From: Ectocarpus siliculosus
Taxonomy: Eukaryota > Sar > Phaeophyceae > Ectocarpales > Ectocarpaceae
Direction of reading: 5' to 3'
Assembly (NCBI GenBank): GCA_000310025.1
Contig: FN649736.1
Span: 1,322,501 to 1,386,500, forward strand
Length of the DNA: 64,000 nt
Made by a program: the position numbers and the translations under genes
The notes under the pieces: generated by a model
The model's input: the letters and a program-made list of their open reading frames with translations, nothing else
Database searches by the model: none
What the model was told of the DNA's origin: nothing
Part shown: positions 11,229-23,391 of the stretch, piece after piece
Layout: each line of letters opens with the position of its first letter
How positions within the stretch are numbered: position 1 is the stretch's first letter

Positions 11229-14200
11229 ATGGGTGTGGAGGGTGCGGTATGCATGGTGACAGGGGGCTCCGGTCTCACTGGAAGGCGCTTGGTGGAAATG
11301 CTAGCGGAGAAGGGTGCCGCACGCGTTGTGTCTTTCGACATTGCTCCTAAGCCCGCTGATGCCATGGAGCATCCGGCTATCGAGTACCAGCAGGTGGGCT
11401 TACAATGTAGCCCTACAGGTGGCCACAGGCCGTGAGCCAGGCCACCACGGGAGTGCAATTAGAGATTGCTGGGTTTTTAGGTGTAGTTGGGTTCTATCGC
11501 CGAGTTTGCTCCCATTTCGAGTATCTCCTCAAGTACTGCTGTGCCCATGTGTCGTACCGTCCATTACCGCAGCAGCAAGTAAATCGTAAATCACCACGGA
11601 GGGTTGCGCTCCCTCCGACACGCAGCAAGCACGCCTCGTCCTCTACCCAGCAGTGATGCGTATCCTCTACCATGCGGTTCTCCATGGGAGGTTAACTTGT
11701 GCAGGATGCATGGACGAGGTCGTTCGATTTGCACATATCCATGCACATCTCCTTGGAACCATGGTCTGTACAGGGGAACCTGACGATCCCCGACGACGTG
11801 GACAAGGCATGCGAGGGCGCAGACTGCGTGTGGCACGTCGCGGCCCTCGTGGGACCTTTTCATGCGAAGGAAGCGTACATGGCGGTCAATTACCAAGGAA
11901 GCCTAAACGTCCTCGAAGCATGCAGGTATGTGCATGACCGCGGGTACCCAATGCCATGCGTGCGTTGTTCTGCACCAGACCGATGAAAGGTCCTGAAATG
12001 TCGTGAGTATGGTGCCGCACCATACATTTAGTCATGTCCAACGCACGCCCCGTATGCCTGACTGCTGCTCCTGCTGCTAATTGGGCCATTTTTCCTGGGA
12101 AGCCCCTGTTTCTCCGCCGTGTAAATCTTCATCCCTCGTCGAACAAGGCACGGACGAAACGAAGTAAATAGACGTGACCAGAAACAGTTTAACGTGAAAT
12201 AATTGTTGTTCTACGAGTTGTCAACGACAATGTGCTCGCATAATCGCATTTGCCAGGAAGCATGGCGTGGGGAAGCTCATCATGTCGAGCAGCCCGAGTA
12301 CCCGCTTCGATGGCAATGATATCGACGGCCTCAAGGAAGACGAGCTTGAGTACCCGAAGAAGTTTTTGCAGGTGATTTCGTTACCGATACGTGTGCATGC
12401 GCACAGCCAATATTTGCTCTTTCGCGCGCCGTTTCAACCCAGTGCAAAGATGCTCCAGAATTTTTTGAAGTTGTCGACGCTTGTTCATGGATGCAATTCT
12501 TGAATAACCCGCCACGTCGCGTTTGATTTGCGCCAGCTTTATGCAGAGAGCAAGGCGAAGGGAGAAGTGGCCGTGTTGGAGGCTTGCTCGGACAGCCTCC
12601 TTACCGTTGCGATAGCGCCGCATCAGATCTACGGACCGAGGTGCGTAGAGTGACGAGTTGTCCTTTGATGCTTCACCTCGAGAACATGTCTCTACTCGCG
12701 AGATGCTTTTAGGCCTTGTGAAAGCAACAGCATTGCCCGAAAAACGAAACGCGCCGCCTGTGACAATACGCTGCAGGGATAACTTGTTCATGCCAAGCCT
12801 CCTTGAGGCGGCTGGAAAGGGACAGCTGCGAGTGTTCGGCAACGGGAAGAACAAGGTCTCCTTCACTTACCTGGACAACTATTGCCACGGGTTAATACTC
12901 GGATACGATGCCTTGTACCAGGTGCGTGCTACCTCCGTGTTTGGGAACTTGGGAGGGTGTTATCTTGTCGACCTGGTGTCCAGTGGTAGGCTGATAGTTG
13001 CGTGCAGTTAAGGGCGGCCAGCGGCAACTTGACTAACTATACCAGACGTCGAGTAAGGTTGCTCCTTTGTTGTTTTTGTCGCCCCATCAGCACGTTCCGC
13101 ACCTCGTCGTTCGTGTGATCTGGTCGGTTTGCAGGGGTCACCGGCATTAGGGAACTTCTACATCGTGACGGATGGAGGCTGGCAGGTAGGCCTGCGGGAT
13201 CGACTATAGCCCCAAACGTCTGGAAGCCAATACTTGAGTGACGGTTTATTGTGTGTCTTCAATGCAGGAACGCGGGCCTATCTTCTTCCGATGCTGTTCT
13301 TTTATAAGACTCTGCTGTGGTATGACTGCTATTTTTGCAGCAACAACTGCTCTAGTTCAGAACGATTTAAAAGTCGCTTGTTCTACTTGTAGTCAACTAG
13401 GCTATATGATATCAAATTACTCAGTGGAAGGGTGCGCACGCAGTCTTTGGGGTCAACAGATCTAAGCATGTTTTTTTTCATGATGAAAATGCGCTTACCG
13501 AGTACCAATATGTGGCACCCTTCTGCCCACCGTGACAGTACTTCTGGAGGGTGATTGACGGCGCGGGTATGGCCATGGGCTTCAAGTCTCTCTTTGACAA
13601 GATGAAGCTCCCGACGCTGCTAATGGTACCAGTGGGCTACGTTTGCGCAGGCATCGGCTGGATTTTGGGGCGAAAATTGCGGGTCAACCCGTTCACGGTT
13701 AGTAGTCTGTAATGTGATATGTATGTAACCTCTTGCAGATTTTCCTTGCCTCAGAACAAAAGTTTTCTTTGACTAACGATCCCGACTACGAAAAAGCAGC
13801 CCCTCGGTACGAAGCACTGCGCGTATGCTTTGCTGTGAAATTGTCCCAACCTCCAGCCAGACTGCCCCAGGAGTACGTACCCGATGGTGCACGACACCTC
13901 TGGTATTATGCTATTAGGCTAGGGGCCTGCGGTTGCATGACAGCCGAAGCCCTTTTGGGTTTGTTGAAAATAGATTGCCCTTTGATCTCAACGGTTAGTA
14001 TAGCGTATGACCAAATCATACTTCCGTGAACACCGAATGCTACTTGACCATCTTGCCCCAATCGTCTATGTGGCCTGCGCAGGTGAAGATGCTCATCATC
14101 CACAGATGGTTTGATATCTCGGCGGCCGAGCGGGACCTCAAATACAAGCCGATTGTGACGTTCGAGGAAGGATTCTCCAAAACTATAGCTTGGTTGAAGG

Positions 14201-14238
14201 AGGATTGGCTGCCGACCTTTAAGGCCAAGCACGGGTAG
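11229..14238 (+). CDS. 3-beta-hydroxysteroid dehydrogenase / sterol-4-alpha-carboxylate dehydrogenase family
   Basis: Exons: 11229-11393, 11774-11925, 12257-12371, 12537-12640, 12777-12921, 13135-13185, 13539-13697 and 14083-14238, 348 residues with all phases matched. It is an extended short-chain dehydrogenase: NAD(P) motif [11 protein letters not shown] at residues 10-20, [18 protein letters not shown], the SSS..STRFDG loop, catalytic YAESK, then [17 protein letters not shown]. Length and order fit NSDHL/ERG26-type enzymes, which oxidise and decarboxylate C4-carboxysterols in sterol synthesis, normally on the ER. A hydrophobic stretch ([19 protein letters not shown]) near residue 275 could be the membrane anchor. 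The paralogous 3-beta-HSD/isomerase or a plant-type reductase cannot be excluded from sequence alone. Intron 1 carries a possible retroelement scrap. Confidence 0.9.
11432..11530 (+). mobile_element. Possible LTR-retrotransposon (Ty3/gypsy-like) remnant in intron 1
   Basis: One frame reads [19 protein letters not shown]. This resembles the FLGLxxYYRRF segment between reverse transcriptase and RNase H in gypsy-like pol. Nothing else of the element is recognisable, so this is a short scrap or chance likeness. Confidence 0.3.
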
Positions 14239-15510
14239 GTATTGTTTGATAACGGTCAAATCCAACGTGGTATTTATACCATTCGATTTTGTTTGCCTCG
14301 TACTTTCTGCGGGTTGCCGATAACGAGTACGATGGTACTTCTACATTTTTATGCCTTATTAGTGCGTCACGGGCTTTTGGAAACTTGTCAGCACTGGCCT
14401 CCATCGACAGAAACCGCTCGACCGCGTGAGGTCTCGAGAAGCCCCACTTGAACAGCCACTTCGTGGCTCGTGAGTTGTCCTGGGGGTACCCTTCGGTACC
14501 TATGGCCGGCCCGGGTACTACACCACGAAAGGTGACTGTTTATGGAACGTGCTATTTGAGGACGTAAGATCCAGGCGATTTAATACGGTTTTGCTTGGTG
14601 TGTTGCTGTTAGCGAGACTAGAACCGCCTATCAAAGACCTTTGGCGGAGTAAACTAGATGTATATTGTCCATAGCCAGCGTCGACCACCTAGTTAGCTTG
14701 TTTCAGGTATTCCGTTCGCATCGTTTGTGATTGTTTGCCGACCCCGCATAGCGCCAGCGCCTCTCTTTCGTTCTGCCGTTCTTTTGGTGTGACTCCCTCT
14801 TGCTCGTTGAGGCAGCATTCGGCGAGTCGACCGTGGCCACCGCTCGGCACCAACGGACACGATCAATGTGATGCAGGTCTTCGCGATTTGGAACTATCTT
14901 GTAGTTAGCGATGGCGTGGATGGCTGCCGGTGCTCTTTGTTGACAGGCAAACGCTTCGTTGGATCTCTGTGCAAGCAACGAACGTTGTGAATGCTCGCAA
15001 GGGTTGTATTGAAGGGATAGTACGTAAGAACATTTGGACGATTGGCCACTAGGCTGGTCGCCAGCCTGCTGCGGCCAATCAGGCCGTCGTCAGATACATT
15101 TTTGATAACATAACCCTCCACCGGAACAGCAGGTAAATGGTGTATAATCATCACCGAAGAAGACAGACCGAAAGTGCACCGATCGATAGACACTGCCGAC
15201 GGCAGCAAGCTACTTCTCGCTACTACTCACAATTTATGATGCTACATACACAAGTCCAAGGTGTACGATTCAGGCCGGGTCGCCGTAAAAAACGCCAAAG
15301 ACTTCCGCCGCCACCCTCCCGGCGTTTTATCTCGGCCTCCATTGCCCCCTCGAGAGGGTTTCGATGCAAACAAGATTCTACTAGAAGGTGGTCGAAGACA
15401 GCATCGATTTGTGTCAGGTGCCACAACACAGAGAGAGAAAAAAACACCTTGCAAGCTTGCTACCCCACACACATAGCTGAAGACACGATATGCTGTTGCT
15501 CCCTTGTCGA
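14239..15510. other. Convergent intergenic region, 1.27 kb
   Basis: It lies between the stops of the sterol dehydrogenase (+) and galactonolactone dehydrogenase (-) genes. No coding exon was recognised. It holds the GTACCCTTCGGTAC hairpin at 14486-14499 and otherwise looks like 3' UTR and spacer. Confidence 0.6.
14486..14499. promoter_or_regulatory. Inverted-repeat motif GTACCCTTCGGTAC
   Basis: The GTACC/GGTAC arms extend outward by one or two pairs around a short loop. It lies 248 bases after the stop of the plus-strand gene. An almost identical 14-mer occurs at 28073-28086, also downstream of a plus-strand gene. It may be a 3'-end element; the role is inferred only. Confidence 0.4.
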
Positions 15511-18500
15511 TTATTTCGCTTGTCCAAGGCACGAGTTGATGTGGTCGTTGGCCATGATGTTTTTTGGGTCAAGCAGCGCCCGCACAGAGTTGAACGCGCC
15601 GACGGGAAATCTGAACGGCGTGGTACAGGTAACATCAGATCGGAGGACAGAGCAGACAGCGATCAAGCGCTCGCGAGGAAACGTTTGGGGGATTGGGAGA
15701 TGGATTGCCACTCATCGCCTCACGGGGTGTATTGTATTGATATCTCATCACTACCCTGCATGTAGAAAACGCGTGCTTATCACCGACGAGCCTGATGTAC
15801 ACGGGAAAATGCTTAACCTACACAGGGCCACGTATTAACTACTACCGCCGGCTGATTCTGGTCGACCTTGCGCCTCGACCGAAACGAGTCCTCGCCCAAA
15901 AAATTGGAAACAGCAGAGCAGGTTCGTCGCAAACCTTCGCCCAAGTCTTGCCCTTGTATCCTCAGCCTCCCTCGCTGTACGTGGCTTCTCGATCTTCGCC
16001 CAGTGCACTGCACAGTCGTACCTGTCACGTTGAATCGGGGATCCGAGACGGCGGAAATACACAGCGACAATTTGCTGCCATTTCGACGCTGGCGGAAACC
16101 TTGGATCCGTCCGCAACGAATACACAACGCATGTCCTTTGCAAACCTGTGACGAAAATCGTCCCGCAAAACCTGCCTCGCTGACGAAGAAGCAGATTTCA
16201 TTACTTTCTTAGGGGGTAGGTTAGGTGTAGATGCTGAAAGCATACGTGGGGCAAGCAGGCACAGCACGCAGACGCACCTGTCCCACAGTCGAACCTTGCA
16301 CAGGTCGCGGTATGCGAAGAACGCCTCCGTCACCCGCTTTCGAGCATCCACATCGTCCGCGGGGAGGTACATTATCACACCCACCCACGAGAAAACCTTC
16401 CGGCGCACGCACACAAGTAGAGAATGCGATACACGAGACAACAAAGCATGAGGTAATTAGACATGCGGTCATAGCTGACTTGAAGCTTTCGTTCAAAGCG
16501 TAGGGCGGGCAGAGGCCTGGGACGAGGTGGAAGCGTTGCAATGTACAATACACGCACCGTTTCAGGCGAAGCTCCATCGTGCGCGGGGCTCAAGGTGGCG
16601 TTGCTTGAGGACGTCCATCGCTGTTCGATAGGCGCTGGTGCCGGTATTCCTTCCCTCTCGATGAGGCGCATTAGTTCGTCCTGAAAGTACGCGAGATGGT
16701 TTGTCACGTCAGAACAGAAACAAAACCAACAAGGACATGGCAAACATCATGATACGTATGGCGAGGAAATAACACGGGCGTGCCTTCCCGAAACGATCCG
16801 CACTGTCTCGCATGCATCGTACGGTTGCGGCTGAAAGTTTACGGAACCATCGCTTGCTCCCAATACCACCGCTCACCATGTAGTCAAGGTCTTTGCCGTT
16901 TGGCTCCTCGAGCGTGCCCACCGGGAAGGAGACCTCGTTAACCCATTGCTGCCCACCGCACTCAAAACCAAGGATTTTGTCACTGTAGTCTACGCGGGTC
17001 CCTTGGCTCCGGCGCCAGAATTCCGCCTCGGCATTGTTGACCTGCCCACGACAGGAGTCCCGACGGGTTCGAAATTTCACTGCCAACGCGGAAGGGCCAC
17101 TAGCGCTCGACGCAACAGCACATGAGTGTGAATGCGAACCCATGTTCTCTACCAACGCCTGACGCCATGTCACGTTGAATGAAATTCTATCTGAGAACCT
17201 TGCGCGGGAGTGACGGTGTGCATGCTATCCAACTTACCTGTTTGATCCAGGAGACGTCCAACGGCGCCACCGCAAGAAGGTGGTCTCTCAGCCCCGCAAA
17301 GTCGAGGGAAGAAATGTCCTTGAGGGCGGCAGGGGACAACGTAGAGCCGACCTTCTCCAAGAGGAGGTTCTCCAGTGGCTGAAGACAGTCCCTTTTGTCC
17401 CTTTCGTTGTTGGCTGACAATGTCCATCGTGCATGAGTTGGTAGAGCAAACGGCGTGACTCTTTGGTGACAAGCGCAAACAGTCGAAGCAGATTGCCGCA
17501 GCTACAGGAAGCCCAAGGCGCTACACTACTGTGACAACGAAAAACACAGATCTCCATGCAGCCAGCCAAGAACGATCATTACCTGGTGTCATATCGACAG
17601 TATTGTCATCCCGGGCTCCCCGTTGGAGGGCTTTGTCCATCTGCAGCGGAGTATCCAAACGTTCAAGGACGAGCGAGGGAAGTTATGTTAACCGACCTTT
17701 CTCTGAGAAATGTGAGGCCATCTTCACTTTCACCTAGGGCTTCAAGTCGGCAACTCAAGGACAAATGGCAAACATCGAGCGAGGTTATTGTATGGACGAG
17801 GAATGATTCGGTATGCGCCATACCCACTTCAAGGGAAGCCCAAGACGGACGAACGCATGTATAAAATGTACCTGCACTGGCCTTGTCGTTGACTTGCCGT
17901 GTAGGTCGACGGGGTTGCAGCGCACCACGACAACGGCATCAGTGTATGGGATCCACATGTACCTGACCAATCAGGAAGCGTTTTACACCGTTGTACGCTT
18001 CACGTAAGTGTGGTGCATAGCGTGCTTGGGTGGTGAAACTGTCGAGTCAATCCGTTTCGCCGTCTTCAAGTGGGTGTCGGCGTTCGTGCATTTTTTACCG
18101 CACGAGTCGCCGAAAACGGCGATCTACCGTACCTGATGTGCTTGTTGCTTCGGAGCAAGGCGTCGTGATTCGCCTTCACCTCTGCGCGAGTCATAACAGC
18201 AGTGCTTTCCACCAGCTGATGGCGCTCCACGCACTTGATCGTTACCTCCGTCACAACACCGAATGCACCGAGTCCAACCTGCTCGAAATCGAAGAAAAAG
18301 CGCGACAAGTTGAGGCATCTGTCGCATACGAACATCACATCCCCAAGTTGGCGTTATTGCACCATTGCCATCATCCGTCGCTGTGACCGGATCCAACCCA
18401 CAACTTTTCTTCGCCAAGCTCACCTTGGCCATGCGAAAAAGAGAAGGGTTTTTCTCATTACTCAGTTCCAAGGTACCAAGTTTTGGCGTGACCAGCTTCA

Positions 18501-20206
18501 TCCCTACCACCTGCTCATCCACGGGAGGTATGGTAGCACCGGTTCCATGTGCTCCGACCTGAGGGCGGACAATAACCAGACGGCAAGGGTCGAGACTTGA
18601 ACTCACAAGGTTTCGCGTGCTTAAGCACAATGCGAGCAACAACGTTGCTCTTTCACCGCGCTTTCTGGGTGCGTCCTCCAGCGTTGCTTGTACCGCTGTG
18701 TCAATATCCGTCCATTATACACAACACCTGGCGATCTCCCAAGTGCGCCGGCAGCATATCATGGTATCAAGCAAAACCATATCGCTTGCATTTGTTACCA
18801 TGCCGAGTTGCGGGCTTCGGTATGGTTCGCACCTGCAGAAAACCGCCGAGTTGCTGCTCGCTGATTGAGGCGTAATTCTGGAGCGTCAATCCATGAGGCG
18901 CTAGCGCGTCCACCACTTGCTGCACTCGCGCTCCGGCCTGGGAGAGAAGCACGGTTGATCGATTTGACGGAAAGTGTCGCCACTAAGATGAGGTGAGCAT
19001 GCTGGTGCAGCAATGCCACTGCAGCGATGCTGGTCCCCCGGTTGCTAGGTGCTTACCTATACGTGTTTCTCTGGTTGGGAACAATCTCTGCATGTCTCGA
19101 TGCCGCTTGACCACGCAAACGGCAAGTCAACTACCATCCTTTTTACAACGAACACGAGAAAAACTTGGCACGCAGCATTCCTCACTTCTACGGTCACAGT
19201 TCCTTTCTTCTTGTCCACGTGCAGCACGCGATCGCACTGGCCGAGAGAGAGCATCGCATCTTCACTGAGGCCGAGGCCGTTCGGGGAGAGAGCGTTACCG
19301 ACAACACGTATGCGCTTTCCCGAGTTGTGAGCCTCGCTGATGATGCGTTCAACCTTGTGGCAAGGGCGAAGGGCGGAGGAAAGCGAAAGTTTGTGGGCGA
19401 GGCAATACCGCGAACAGGGTGATTGATATGAGAATATCAAAACGTCGACCAACAACACACCTTGTTGAACAAACAGGTGTTCGTTCCATATCAAGATGTT
19501 CGATTGTTTCAACGGAAAGCGAGGAATTCTTGCTGCAAAAATGCAGCGGAGGCGATGGGTTTTAGAGTGCACCTCCTCAATAGAGCACGCTTTCCATTCC
19601 TTTCACTCCACCAGTATTCTGCCGGTGATTTGTCGAATGTCGCAGCTCATGTTTTGAGTTTGAAACAATGCACCCTCGAACGTCATTAACCTTGCTTGGC
19701 TGTGTGGCCTCGACAGGGCGATGTCGAGGTACAGTGCAGTGATACAATAGTATCAAAGTAAACAGAGGCAGGACCAATTTCACCTCATGGGCGGATTCTG
19801 GCTGCAGGTAAGCCTTCGTCTTGACGGAGTGAGTCGACGACCAGTTCTCGATTTCCACGTCGTCATCGTCATCATCCTTGTGCTCCTCCTGTAGTTTGCG
19901 GCAAGGGCATGCAGTGATGGGCAGTTCAACTCCCGCCGCATTCATTTACATATGCCCCTGGTGTTACAACATCCAAACTCAAGAACCTGACTTTTCCATA
20001 CATTCATTGCACCACACGGTTGACGACACGTAGGCTCGAGCGAAGGGGACTAACACGTCCATCCGAAGGAACGTCACCACAAAGCGAACTTAGAGGCTGC
20101 TACCATCAGACAGCTTGAGAGCGGGCACGCCTTCATACCCAATTGAAACCAGCGTCCCCAAAAACTCGTCTCTCTGAAATAACATGCATTTTCCGCGTGA
20201 CTACGT

Positions 20207-20273
<67 letters not shown>

Positions 20274-21115
20274 TGGACACACCGCGCGGATTTCCCACAG
20301 CAGACCATCTTGGAGACACATATAAAAGCCCTTCATCGCTGATCGGCATAGCAGCGAAATTTCCATCCACAGACCTCAATCACGAATCCTCGCGGATGCG
20401 ATGGTAATGAGAATAACCTCAGCTCTGGGACCAATAGTGCCTTTGTTGTCATATTCCACCACGCCGTTGTTACTGAGCTTCAACTTGTTGGCGTGTACCA
20501 GGTGTCTGTCATCAGCGCTTTCTAATACGCACATAACACCGACAATTTTCTCAACATAAAACCATGTAAACACCGCTTCAGCAAGTTCTAGAACAGTCCC
20601 TGAGCTTGAATTGCGTACCTCGTGGACTGAGAGAGCTGCAACGACGATGTGCTGTAACGAGCCGTCTTAGGGGAGGTCTGCGGGCGTCATGCCCGCCCGA
20701 GGTACGCCTCCTTCAGTGACGTACACAAACACAAACACGAGGAGCTCTCTCTGTCTTCCAACCTCCTCCGCGGCCACCCTGCCCGGGGAGCCCAACGACT
20801 ACAGAAAAAAAGCGTGTTCGCATTTTTCATCCGGCTGTTGGCCCCCTGCCGTATGTTAGGTAGCCGGTTAGCGTGGTCGATGCTACGAAAAAGAAACACA
20901 CACTCTCATTGGTTGCTATGCATACCTGCGCACACCTGAACAAAAAAATCATTACAGCGCACCTGGCATTGCGCCAATCCTCCCAAAGCCGCCGCCGTGG
21001 TGGCCATCAGTGCCATCAATGACATGCTTTCAGCATAGGTGGGCACATCTGAGCAGCTCTCCGCACCACAGGGGGGGGTGTAGGTCAGGCATGACCCATG
21101 CCCGCGGGATGCCAT
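15511..21115 (-). CDS. GLDH: L-galactono-1,4-lactone dehydrogenase, mitochondrial, 14 exons
   Basis: Exons: 21115-20963, 19888-19784, 19353-19186, 18937-18833, 18558-18424, 18278-18133, 17962-17872, 17640-17583, 17413-17238, 17041-16877, 16680-16558, 16396-16278, 16021-15935 and 15610-15511, about 576 residues from the ATG at 21115. The enzyme makes ascorbate from galactonolactone and passes electrons to cytochrome c at the inner mitochondrial membrane. Seen: a leader with one hydrophobic segment (SLMALMATTAAALGGLA), FAD motifs IRVVGNALSPNGLGLS and VGAHGTGATIPPVDEQVV, then LGFECGGQQWVNEVSFPVGT, PAPAPIEQRWT and VHWAKIEKP, and a conserved end (FNSVRALLDPKNIMAND). No covalent-FAD His is present at the usual place, as in plant dehydrogenases. 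The Ala in TVEAGARVQQ matches the dehydrogenase rather than oxidase type. The frame is open upstream to an acceptor-like site at 21151, so an earlier start exon is possible. The gene is not fused or broken. Confidence 0.95.
20209..20271. repeat. (AG)31 microsatellite
   Basis: An uninterrupted AG dinucleotide run inside the first intron of the galactonolactone dehydrogenase gene. On the coding strand it is a CT (polypyrimidine) tract. Confidence 0.95.
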
Positions 21116-21202
21116 ACTTCGCCATCCCAAAACGGCGGCAGCACGGCGCACCTACCCGAAAAAGGAGCAGAAATGAAAAGATTTTGGAGTTATTGTAGTG
21201 CG

Positions 21203-21218
21203 GGGGGCGGGTATAAAA
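21203..21218 (+). promoter_or_regulatory. GC box plus TATA-like element
   Basis: GGGGGGCGGG is immediately followed by TATAAAA in plus orientation, the textbook order of a core promoter. The nearest confident plus-strand start codon is over 2 kb away, so the target is unknown. Confidence 0.35.
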
Positions 21219-21856
21219 GGGTGGTGGGGCAGCTGAAGATGACCGCCTTTTATTGGGCAACCGCCTCATTCAGGTTTCTACAATACCTCAGCAAGGCCGT
21301 TACCGCCCTACAGTGAGGGAAAACGAATGTACGAGCTTACCGTTTTCGCGAGTAATGTCCCACCGGCGCGCCGCAACGAGATAGAATATCGTCACGCACA
21401 GCGGTGTAACGTCGTGTGTAGTACGAGCCGCATCATCACTTGTCACTGTTTCGATGCTAAACGTTCATCAACCCTCTGGTTGACTTTGGGCGATTTTTGT
21501 GATGGAAGGTATACAACATGGTGTTACGGGGAGCAACGAATCCGTGCACCTCGTGAGCAAACACAAAAGACAGGGAGGGAGGGCAACATGGACCTACGGA
21601 AAGAAACAATGATATCCAGACGGTAATATGCAAATACCATTGTTGATGGTGTTAACAGAGTCCCCGCTCGTCCGCTCTACAGCATCTGAAGACAGGGTTG
21701 TCAAGCGCAAACCCGGGTTCGAAACAAATATCACTGAATCACATCGGGCATTGGGTGAACCGGAGCTAAAGTTGGCGAGCGGTCTATTCGCTCGCAGGGC
21801 GCGTGCCCACGTGCCCCAATCTCACACAAACATCATCCACCGTCGCACACCTCCCG

Positions 21857-21858
<2 letters not shown>

Positions 21859-21916
<58 letters not shown>
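21859..21916. repeat. (AG)29 microsatellite
   Basis: A second long AG run, in the same orientation as that at 20209-20271, 1.6 kb away and upstream of the same gene. Confidence 0.95.
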
Positions 21917-21921
<5 letters not shown>

Positions 21922-22415
21922 ACAGCAAACACAACACACCGAGGGTGGCTGCGCATCGTTGTAGTGCATCGCAATGACTGCAATCCTGGTGGCTATCATT
22001 GTACACTGGCGGATTGCCGTGAACGGTTTTTCGCGATGGCAGATAGATGCTTACTGAAGGTAGACTATGGGATAACAACTTTGGTAGACGTTTCCGTGGT
22101 TGCTGAAGGGGAGTCCCGCATAAATCCCCCGCCCCCTTAAGGTACATGGAGTCATTTGAATCCAGACTTTGACAGACCCACGCCTGGTATAAAACCGGAC
22201 TACCACGCTCACACTTCGCACCCAGACCGAGAGTTGGTCAGGAAAGATTCACAGAACCCTCAGTTTGATTGGGTGAAATGGTGATACGACCGTTTATTTT
22301 GTTCTACCTCAAGCTTCATTAAGCTAACCCTGACAACGGGCTCCACAGCCAACCCGCAAGCAGCAAAAGGATGTTTCATTGTTCTTTCTCCTCGTGCCAC
22401 ATCACCGCGCGGTAC

Positions 22416-22420
<5 letters not shown>

Positions 22421-22450
<30 letters not shown>
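22421..22450. repeat. (AGC)10 microsatellite
   Basis: Ten AGC units upstream of the CS/OTU gene. No translated context was recognised. Confidence 0.9.
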
Positions 22451-22451
<1 letters not shown>

Positions 22452-23391
22452 ACCAGCACCGCAAGGGCATCAACCGCGAGATGTACTGCCGTTCTCACGT
22501 GGTTTTGCACCCTTCCTGCTGGAGTTTTTCCCCGGCTCGCGCGGCTCAGGGGGCTCACTGACCGCAGTCCCATGTCAACCCCAACCCAGTGCAACCCCCA
22601 CCCACAGGCTATTCGTTGTTTGTGTCGACGTTTTTCAGCAATAGGTTTGTTTTTAGACTCCTGCAGTATCTGTTGATAGAGATAGATTCTGTTCGTTTTT
22701 GTGAGAAAGAAATACTCCGATTAACAAGCAACAATGAAGGGAGTGGCCAGCACACAACACATACATATGCCACAACCACACATCTCCGCCGCGGTTCTTT
22801 CCCGGGCTAACTCTTGTCTCCGTGCGATATCTCCCGTGTGAACACCCGTTAACCGGGCTTCAAATATGAGTCGACATTCGATTTCTCCTTTGAGACAGAG
22901 CCTAACCGAAGGATCTAGGCAAGGACGAAATGTATATCCATCAGACAATTGCAGGTTTCCGAAAGTAGTGGGGACCAAAGGGTTCGTCTCGGCACTCTTG
23001 CCTCGCTCTGACATGAATGTGACGTGATCAACACACCTTTCCTTGGCACACCAGCGTTCGCAAGCTGAGCATTGTAGATGCCTTGGTGGGAGTGGCTGGT
23101 GTGCTACAGCTCGAGAGAGAGAGAGAGAGTGCGCGCCCAGTAGCGTGTCAGCGCACAGCGCACAGCCGTGTGACGAATGACGAACGGCAAACGCCGAGTC
23201 CCGCCGACGGCAAACCGGCGGCACTGTGCGTTTCGATCAATGAAGAGTAATTGCAAGTTCAGAATCAAGATGCCTCCTGCGCTTTTCTGGCCAGATTCCC
23301 CATGAAACCCCTCCCTCCCCCGCGCTCTGCACCGCACACGCTCCGCCTTTCTCTGCTCTCTGCCTCTGTGCTCCACGCGCAACACCGAATC

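Larger units (their letters stand above)
21116..23391. other. Divergent intergenic region, 2.3 kb, with microsatellites and TATA-like sites
   Basis: It lies between the galactonolactone dehydrogenase start (-) and the CS/OTU gene start (+). No conserved coding exon was seen; long frames here come from AG or AGC repeats. It holds a GC-rich box plus TATAAAA at 21203-21218, another TATAAAA at 22189-22195, (AG)29 at 21859-21916 and (AGC)10 at 22421-22450. A plus-strand noncoding transcript or unknown short gene starting near 21240 is possible. Confidence 0.5.

Noticed and set aside
21628..22147. Long open frames on both strands around the AG repeat
   Set aside because: They are made open by the AG/CT dinucleotide run, encoding Arg-Glu or Ser-Leu repeats, and have no conserved sequence on either side.
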